Below are positions 58,467 to 64,000 of a stretch of DNA of 64,000 bases, piece by piece. This DNA comes from Spirochaetota bacterium. GTDB lineage: Bacteria > Spirochaetota > Spirochaetia > Treponematales > Treponemataceae. A program made the position numbers and the translations under genes. How positions within the stretch are numbered: the stretch's first letter is position 1; each line of letters begins with the position of its first letter. Location: positions 136,029-200,028 of the forward strand of contig JAEXRH010000002.1 in the NCBI GenBank assembly GCA_023438065.1. Direction: 5' to 3'. Under the pieces are notes generated by a model. It was not told where the DNA came from. It saw nothing but the letters and a program-made list of their open reading frames with translations, and did no database searches.

Positions 58467-61010
58467 TCACGAAGACTCGCGGTCGAACGGAAGCCAGACC
58501 GTGAAGGTCGCGAAGCTCCCCTCTTTCGTCTCCACGTCGATTTTTCCCCGGTGCCAATCGACCACGATCTCCCGGCAGATCTTGAGGCCGAGGCCCGTGC
58601 CCTCGTTGGGCGGTTTCGTCGTGAAGAACGGGCGGAATAGCTGCGCCTTGACCGCCTCGTTCATCCCCGTTCCGTTGTCCCTGATCTCGATGGAGATTCC
58701 GTTCCCCTCCGCGCGCGTCGACAGCTCGATCCTTCCCTCGAAGGGCGGGAGCGCCTGCCGCTTTTCATTGATCGAATAGTACGCGTTCGAGAGGATATTC
58801 GCGATGACGCGGGTGAGTTCGCCCGGATTTCCCCGGATCGGCGCGAGACCGTCCGCGAGGCGTTCCTCGACGCGGACGGAGAGGCCTGGGTATTGGAGGC
58901 GCGCCGCGTGGCTGGCCATGCCCACGGATTCGCGGACGAGCGAGTTGACCTGAACCGTCTCCATCCGTTTCGCGTCGTTCCGCGCCTGGTTGAGCATGGA
59001 ACGGATGATCTCGTTCGCCCGCTTGCCGTGGGACGCTATGCTTCGCGCGGCCTCGCGGACGTCGAGGAGGCGCGGGTCAAGGGCGTCGCGGATTCCGGGT
59101 TCGGCGTTTTTCCGTTCGTCGAGAATGGTCTCGATCTCCGCGAGAAGGCCCTCGATCCCTTCCGCGAAATTGTTCACGAAGTTGAGCGGGTTCTTGAGCT
59201 CGTGCGCGATCCCGGCCGTGAGTTCGCCGAGGGAGGCCATGCGCTCCGTCTGGAGGAGCCGCTCGCGGGCCGCCTTGAGCTCGTCGAGCGTCGCGAGGGC
59301 CTTGAGCGCGCCCGATATCTGGTTGTGGAGATACTCGATCGTGAATACGCTTCCGGTCGCGAGGGGAAGGTCGAAGATGATGTGTCCCATGCTCTTCGCC
59401 TTGAAGGCGAGCGGGAAGACGATATGCTTACCGGACTCCCAGTCGACGGGAACGGCGTCCGGGACGAGGAGTTTCGTCTCGAAGTCGATTCCTCCTTCCG
59501 GAATCGCGATCCTTCTGCCGTCGCGGTACGCGAACGCGAGCCGTGACCTCGCGGGAGGCGACGCGACGGGGATCGCCTCGGGAAATTCGATATCGGAAAG
59601 CGCTATATAGCACTCGTTGACCGAGGCGGTTTTGAGATTGTCCTCGAGTATCGAATGGATCTCGGCGATCGACAGGGCGGTTGAAAGCGATTTGGAGAAC
59701 CGCTGGATGATCGACAGCTGGTTCGCGAGTTGTCTCCATCCGGAAAGCCTTCCCTCGTGCTCGGCGACGAGGATACGCGCGTCGCGCATCCGGTTCGCGA
59801 CGAGAAGTCCCCGCTCCGGTCCCGCGGAGGTTCCTCTCGATTGAAGGGCGTCAAGCGTCTCCTGCGCGGAGGGAACGCCAGCCGTCTCGAAGAGGCCGCT
59901 TCCGAGAAGATCCGCGAAGACATCCATGAACTGTCCGCGCCGGCTTGCCCCCGCCATCTCCTCGTCGAGCACCCTCGCGAGCGCCTCGACGAGCTGTTTC
60001 CCGATCGTCGAGTGGGCGCGCGAGAGCGAGTCCTGTGCCGCGTGCGAAAGGAACGGCAAGAACTCGAAAAGCCTGTTGTTCTCGGAAATCTCGTCAATCG
60101 TGCCCTTCATGAGCGATCGACCGCCCTTCTTTTCCTCGTAGGCGCATCCGCACGAGGCTCGCGGCACGAAGCGAACGGGTACGCGCGTTATCCGCTCGAT
60201 CGCCTTTCCGGCGAGGATGTCTGCCATTACCTCCAGCGAGACCTTGCCGAGCATGTGGAGCGGCTGCGCGACCGTCGTCAGGGGCGGGCGGAAGGCGCGC
60301 GCCTCGTCGATGTCGTCGAACCCGCCGGCGATGACGTCCTCGGGGACTGAAATTCCACGCTCGCGAAAGACCGAGAGCGCGCCGATGAGCATTCCGTCGT
60401 TCGCCGCGACGATCGCGTCGAAATCGGCCTTCCGCTCGTCGAGGAGGATCCGGGCTGCCTCGGCCCCTGACTCCACGAGAAAGGTCCCGAGGACCACGAG
60501 GCTTTCGTCGTAGGGAATGTCGTGGCCCGCGAGCGCTTCCCGATACGCCATAAATCGATCCTCGGCCTCGATGCTTCTCACGGGTCCCCGGATGAACGCG
60601 ATGCGGCGCTTCCCGTGATCCCTGATGAAATGCTCGACGAGTGCCGCCATCCCCGCGTGGTTTTCGATGAGGATCGACGGGGTGTCGCCGATCTCGCGCG
60701 CGATGGTGACGCACGGTATGTTCCGATAGCGCGAGAAGAAGGCGTCCATCTCGGCGTCGGTAAGGAAATTGTAGAGAACGGACGCGAAGATCACGAGCCC
60801 GTCGACGCGCGCCGGGTCGGGGAGGCCGTACACGACTCCGATCTCGCGATCCGACTCTACCGGGGTCGCGGGTGTCCTGCCGGAGTAGAAAATGATCCCG
60901 ACGCCCCGCTCGTTCGCGGCCTCGACTATCCCGGGCCATACGTGCGACTGGAAAAGCTCGCCGATTTCCCCGAGTATCACGCCTATCGTCGCCCTTTCAC
61001 CGGTTTCCAT
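58467..61010 (-). CDS. LacI-type sugar-binding sensor histidine kinase (HisKA type)
   Basis: The 847-residue protein starts with a LacI-like ligand domain (residues 8-285; GVILGEIGELFQSHVWPGIVEAA, IVAANDGMLIGAL, AGGFDDID) without HTH, followed by a helical/GAF-like middle region, a HisKA helix with His603 in TAGIAHELKNPLNF and a HATPase domain (NILSNAYYSINEK, RDNGTGMN, GTGLGLKI). No signal peptide or membrane segment. It is convergent with kdgK and divergent from an HD-GYP response regulator, its likely partner. It may sense a sugar acid or its precursor. Confidence 0.88.
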   Translation of the reverse strand: METGERATIGVILGEIGELFQSHVWPGIVEAANERGVGIIFYSGRTPATPVESDREIGVVYGLPDPARVDGLVIFASVLYNFLTDAEMDAFFSRYRNIPCVTIAREIGDTPSILIENHAGMAALVEHFIRDHGKRRIAFIRGPVRSIEAEDRFMAYREALAGHDIPYDESLVVLGTFLVESGAEAARILLDERKADFDAIVAANDGMLIGALSVFRERGISVPEDVIAGGFDDIDEARAFRPPLTTVAQPLHMLGKVSLEVMADILAGKAIERITRVPVRFVPRASCGCAYEEKKGGRSLMKGTIDEISENNRLFEFLPFLSHAAQDSLSRAHSTIGKQLVEALARVLDEEMAGASRRGQFMDVFADLLGSGLFETAGVPSAQETLDALQSRGTSAGPERGLLVANRMRDARILVAEHEGRLSGWRQLANQLSIIQRFSKSLSTALSIAEIHSILEDNLKTASVNECYIALSDIEFPEAIPVASPPARSRLAFAYRDGRRIAIPEGGIDFETKLLVPDAVPVDWESGKHIVFPLAFKAKSMGHIIFDLPLATGSVFTIEYLHNQISGALKALATLDELKAARERLLQTERMASLGELTAGIAHELKNPLNFVNNFAEGIEGLLAEIETILDERKNAEPGIRDALDPRLLDVREAARSIASHGKRANEIIRSMLNQARNDAKRMETVQVNSLVRESVGMASHAARLQYPGLSVRVEERLADGLAPIRGNPGELTRVIANILSNAYYSINEKRQALPPFEGRIELSTRAEGNGISIEIRDNGTGMNEAVKAQLFRPFFTTKPPNEGTGLGLKICREIVVDWHRGKIDVETKEGSFATFTVWLPFDRESS

Positions 61011-61111
61011 ACGCTCTCCTTCAAGAAGTATAGGATACCCGGACGAGGGGCGGCAAATCGGGTCATTGCTTTTTTTTCTCCATGAACTAAGCTTTTGTAG
61101 TGGAGGCGCCG

Positions 61112-62212
61112 ATGCCGATCCGGATTCTGGTCGTGGACGACGAGAGTGACATCCCCATCCTGATGCGACAGCGGTTCCGCAAGCAGATCGCCGAGGGCCG
61201 GTTCGAGTTTCTTTTTTCCGCGGACGGTCTCGAGGCCCTCGAGCTTCTCGGATCGCTCGCGAGCGAAGGAACGGCGGTACCCTCCAGGGACGAGCTCATA
61301 GGCCCGTCTCCCGAGGAAATCGCGGAGCGGTCGATACTGAACGCGAACCTTCCCGAGATCGTGATCACCGACATCAACATGCCGCGGATGAACGGGCTCG
61401 AGCTCATCGGGCACATACGGAATCTCTATCCCGCGATCATCGTCGTGGTGATCTCGGCCTACGACGACCTCGAGAACATCAGGAAGGCGATGTACAACAG
61501 GGCGACCGATTTCATCGTGAAGCCGATCGACTTCAACGAGCTCGAGATCACGATAGAGAAGTCGCATACCCGCCACCAGGAGACGCTCGATTACAATAAG
61601 AGGATTCTCGACGCCGCCGAGACTCTCAAGCGGACCCTCGGAAAGACTCTCGAGGCGATATCGATGATCGGCGAGATCCGTGATCCGTACACGGCCGGCC
61701 ATCAAAAGCGCGTCGCCTTGCTCGCCCGATCGCTCGCGCGGAAGATGGGCCTGCCGCAGGACCGGATGGAAGGGGTGTTCGTCGCCGCGACCCTGCACGA
61801 CATCGGGAAGATATACGTCCCCGCGGAGATACTCGCGAAGCCGGGAAAGCTCACCCCCGTCGAGTACAGCCTCGTCAAGGAGCACTCGCGGCTCGGATAC
61901 GAGATCCTCAAGTCGATCGAATTCCCCTGGCCGATCGCCGAGATCGTGCATCAGCATCACGAGCACATCGACGGCTCGGGTTATCCGCGCGGGCTCAAGG
62001 GAAACGAGATCCTTCTCGAGGCGAAGATCCTCAGCGTCGCCGATTTCGTCGAGGCCGTCTCCTCCCACCGGCCCTACCGCGTCGCGCTCGGGAGCAAGGT
62101 CGCCATCGAGGACATCCACGAGGCCGCGGGTACCATCTTCGACCCCGATATCGTCGCCGCGTGCGTCGAGCTTTTCGAGAAGGAGGAATTCTCCTTCGGA
62201 ATCCAGGACTAA
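61112..62212 (+). CDS. Response regulator with HD-GYP phosphodiesterase domain
   Basis: The 366-residue protein has a receiver domain (VVDDES, Asp87 in VITDINMP, Lys in VKPIDF) and an HD-GYP domain with LHDIGK and HHEHIDGSGYPRGL, which hydrolyses cyclic di-GMP. Asp87 is about 30 residues further from the N-terminus than usual because of an inserted stretch (LGSLASEGTAVPSRDELIGP and on). ATG 61112 is chosen with GTGGAGG upstream. The divergent LacI-sensor kinase is the likely phosphodonor. Confidence 0.9.
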   Translation: MPIRILVVDDESDIPILMRQRFRKQIAEGRFEFLFSADGLEALELLGSLASEGTAVPSRDELIGPSPEEIAERSILNANLPEIVITDINMPRMNGLELIGHIRNLYPAIIVVVISAYDDLENIRKAMYNRATDFIVKPIDFNELEITIEKSHTRHQETLDYNKRILDAAETLKRTLGKTLEAISMIGEIRDPYTAGHQKRVALLARSLARKMGLPQDRMEGVFVAATLHDIGKIYVPAEILAKPGKLTPVEYSLVKEHSRLGYEILKSIEFPWPIAEIVHQHHEHIDGSGYPRGLKGNEILLEAKILSVADFVEAVSSHRPYRVALGSKVAIEDIHEAAGTIFDPDIVAACVELFEKEEFSFGIQD

Positions 62213-62225
62213 CCGACCGTCAATA

Positions 62226-62234
62226 TGCTATACT
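62226..62234 (+). promoter_or_regulatory. Extended -10 promoter of mgtC-like gene, leaderless type
   Basis: TGCTATACT (TG, one base, TATACT 62229-62234) ends 7 nt before ATG 62242. Confidence 0.6.
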
Positions 62235-62241
62235 GCGTTTC

Positions 62242-62943
62242 ATGAACGACTTCCTTCCGATATTCGAGCGGATCGCCGTCAGCGTCGTCGCGGGGTACGC
62301 CCTCGGGCTCGAGCGGCAGATACACCGGCAACCCGCGGGCCTGAAGACCCACATCCTCATCTGCGTCGGATCGACCCTCCTCATGATCGTCTCGCTCGTC
62401 CTCGCGGGCGGGCTCGATGTCCTCTCGGGAACAGGCCGCCTTTTCGGGGATCCCGGCCGCTTCGCCGCGCAGGTAATCTCCGGCATCGGCTTCCTCGGGG
62501 GCGGCGCGATCATCAGGCAGGGCTTCAACATCAAGGGGCTGACGACCGCCGCGACGATATGGGTCGCGGCCGCGATCGGGCTCGCCATCGGCGTCGGCGC
62601 GTACGTTCCCGCCGCGCTCACCCTCGCCGCCGTTCTCGTTACCCTCATCGTCATGGAGCGCTTCGAGTCGAGCCTCTTCCCGCCGAAGAACATCAAGGTT
62701 CTCTACCTCGTCTACGAGGAGCCGCGGTTCGACTACGCGCTGCTCGAGCGGGAGCTCCTGAACGCGCGTATCGTTACCGGGAACGTCGACATGGCGAAGA
62801 CCGTGACGTCCGACCGGATCAAGCTCACCCTGCAGGCGCATATCCCCGCGCATATCGATTACAACAAACTGACCGAGACGCTTCAAAAGGCGGGCAAGCT
62901 CGTCAAGATCGAGGTCACCTCGTATGAAAAGCCGACTCGATAA
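62242..62943 (+). CDS. MgtC/SapB family membrane protein
   Basis: The 233-residue protein has the MgtC membrane domain (AVSVVAGYALGLERQIHRQPAGLKTHILICVGSTLLM, GIGFLGGGAIIRQGFNIKGLTTAATIW) with four to five helices and a C-terminal cytoplasmic domain. It may act in Mg2+ or acid adaptation. ATG 62242 follows a TATACT box by 7 nt and has no ribosome site. The pseudouridine synthase gene starts inside its 3' end (20-bp overlap). Confidence 0.88.
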   Translation: MNDFLPIFERIAVSVVAGYALGLERQIHRQPAGLKTHILICVGSTLLMIVSLVLAGGLDVLSGTGRLFGDPGRFAAQVISGIGFLGGGAIIRQGFNIKGLTTAATIWVAAAIGLAIGVGAYVPAALTLAAVLVTLIVMERFESSLFPPKNIKVLYLVYEEPRFDYALLERELLNARIVTGNVDMAKTVTSDRIKLTLQAHIPAHIDYNKLTETLQKAGKLVKIEVTSYEKPTR

Positions 62944-63682
62944 GATACTCGCGGGCGCGGGCTTCGGCTCGAGACGGGACATCAAGCGCATTCTTCGCGA
63001 GCGCGAGCTCACCGTGAACGGCGTCGTTCGCGTCGATCCCGCGACCCCGGTCGATCCGGAATCGGACGAGATCGCCCTCGCCGGAAAAAGGCTCTCGATC
63101 CGGGAACGCGTCTATCTCATGCTCAACAAGCCCGCGGGCGTGGTAACCTCGACCGACGATCCGCTCCATCGCACCGTGATGGACCTGTTCGACGAACCCT
63201 GGTCGCGCATGGATCTCTTCCCGATCGGCAGGCTCGACATCGACACCGAGGGCCTTCTCGTGATCACGAACGACGGCCCGCTCACGCACCGGCTCACCTC
63301 GCCGAAGTCGGGCGTCGACAAAACCTATCTCGCCGCGCTTCGCGATCCCGTCGACGACGAGACCTTCGCGGAGTACGGCAGGCGATTCCGCGAGGGCGTC
63401 ACCTTTCACGACGGCTACACCACGCTTCCCGCGACGCTCGAGCGCGCGACCGCCGAAGACGGCGCCTTACCGCCGGGAACTTCACCCGAAGCCGCCCTGC
63501 GAGTGACCATTCAGGAAGGGAAATACCATCAGGTAAAAAAGATGTTCAAGGTGGTCGGCAACGAGGTTGTCTTCCTTAAACGCCTTTCGATGGGGTCTCT
63601 CGTCCTCGATCCTCGACTCGCGCCCGGCCGATATCGGGAACTCACCGGGACCGAGATCGATATCCTTCGCGGCGATCGCTGA
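62924..63682 (+). CDS. RsuA/RluB-family pseudouridine synthase
   Basis: The 252-residue protein has an S4 RNA-binding domain (residues 2-60) and the catalytic region with GRLDIDTEGLLVITNDG, where the Asp in GRLD is the nucleophile, and KTYLA. It modifies a ribosomal RNA uridine; the exact target (16S as RsuA, 23S as RluB/E) cannot be decided by eye. It overlaps the mgtC-like gene by 20 bp. Confidence 0.9.
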   Translation: MKSRLDKILAGAGFGSRRDIKRILRERELTVNGVVRVDPATPVDPESDEIALAGKRLSIRERVYLMLNKPAGVVTSTDDPLHRTVMDLFDEPWSRMDLFPIGRLDIDTEGLLVITNDGPLTHRLTSPKSGVDKTYLAALRDPVDDETFAEYGRRFREGVTFHDGYTTLPATLERATAEDGALPPGTSPEAALRVTIQEGKYHQVKKMFKVVGNEVVFLKRLSMGSLVLDPRLAPGRYRELTGTEIDILRGDR

Positions 63683-63815
63683 AAGAAATGCCTCCTTTCC
63701 GATAAAACGCTTTCGTTCATTTCACGGCCCTTTTTCGCCTTCGTTTCACGGTGGCGTCGAATCTCTGTAAATTCCCCTCCGCTCAAACTCCCTTTTTAAT
63801 TTTTTTTACAAACTA

Positions 63816-63843
63816 TTGACAGCGAAAAAAGGGGAATTACACT
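63816..63843 (+). promoter_or_regulatory. Promoter of the last, truncated gene
   Basis: TTGACA (63816-63821), 16 bp, TACACT (63838-63843). A T-rich stretch (63791-63810) just upstream could act as an UP element. Confidence 0.7.
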
Positions 63844-63898
63844 TTGAGCTAGCGGGCAGGAAACAGCGTCGTTAAAAACTGCCGGATGGAGGAGCGAA

Positions 63899-64000
63899 AT
63901 GGACAAACAGACCGAACGGGTAATTGAACGGACCTGGTCGAAAGAGACGATCATGCAGGTCGAGCTGGGGATCGTGCAGAACATGCTCGGGTCCCGGACG
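63899..64000 (+). CDS. N-terminus of an unidentified protein (cut by window end)
   Basis: ATG 63899 has a GGAGGAG ribosome site and a good promoter 56 nt upstream. The visible 34 residues (MDKQTERVIERTWSKETIMQ and on) are polar and helical with no recognisable motif. Confidence 0.7.
   Translation, partial: MDKQTERVIERTWSKETIMQVELGIVQNMLGSRT

Overview
The window is GC-rich, gene-dense bacterial DNA that looks like a free-living, probably anaerobic spirochaete (Spirochaetota, Treponema/Spirochaeta-like). This is an inference. It rests on a FapA-family protein, a FliM/FliN-like switch paralogue, a chemotaxis receptor with its own binding protein, lipoproteins, HD-GYP signalling, LacI-type sensor histidine kinases, a glycyl-radical enzyme and 4Fe-4S flavoproteins. 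No rRNA, tRNA, CRISPR array, transposase or prophage was found. Many genes overlap by ATGA/GTGA, and both strands are used in short operons.

Layout. 1-3.9 kb: end of a ferritin gene, a small membrane protein, and a MarR-controlled four-domain sulfur-trafficking flavoprotein. 4-7.6 kb: a damage-inducible umuD-umuC-DUF72 operon facing a self-cleaving repressor, with matching operators between them. 7.7-13.6 kb: FliM/FliN-like protein, Crp/Fnr regulator, phospholipase-C-like protein, hypotheticals and a HExxH lipoprotein. 13.6-19.6 kb: metallo-beta-lactamase and pentapeptide proteins, a zinc-ribbon protein, murI-rsgA-mutS2, then an intergenic repeat. 19.8-24.2 kb: peptidase E, FapA, argR, pgi. 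24.4-30.2 kb: binding protein plus chemoreceptor, TetR plus flavodoxin-ferredoxin, small ORF plus pirin plus YgiD-type dioxygenase. 30.2-36.5 kb: alpha/beta hydrolase and a giant kinase-ATPase-GAF-cyclase. 36.6-42 kb: a five-gene glycyl-radical cluster. 42-50 kb: alkaline phosphatase, deacetylase, two-component pair, peptidase, CapA protein, RRM protein. 50.4-50.7 kb: a hairpin-rich tandem repeat. 50.7-56.1 kb: MATE transporter, Hsp33, TfoX-N, periplasmic protein, XRE-cupin, hypothetical. 56.3-64 kb: KDPG aldolase and KDG kinase, a second LacI-sensor kinase, an HD-GYP regulator, MgtC, a pseudouridine synthase and a truncated final gene.

Most notable: (1) the glycyl-radical operon (MBL hydrolase, unknown protein, glycyl-radical enzyme, SCP2-like protein, activase), whose substrate is not recognisable; (2) a UmuD homologue that starts where processed UmuD' starts and has lost both catalytic residues, controlled by a separate cleavable repressor; (3) a recurrent TATACT-type -10 box only 6-8 nt before the start codon of about nine genes, suggesting leaderless mRNAs; (4) an array of six 32-bp hairpin repeats; (5) two histidine kinases whose sensor is a LacI-type sugar-binding domain with no DNA-binding domain, one of them beside the KDG/KDPG genes.
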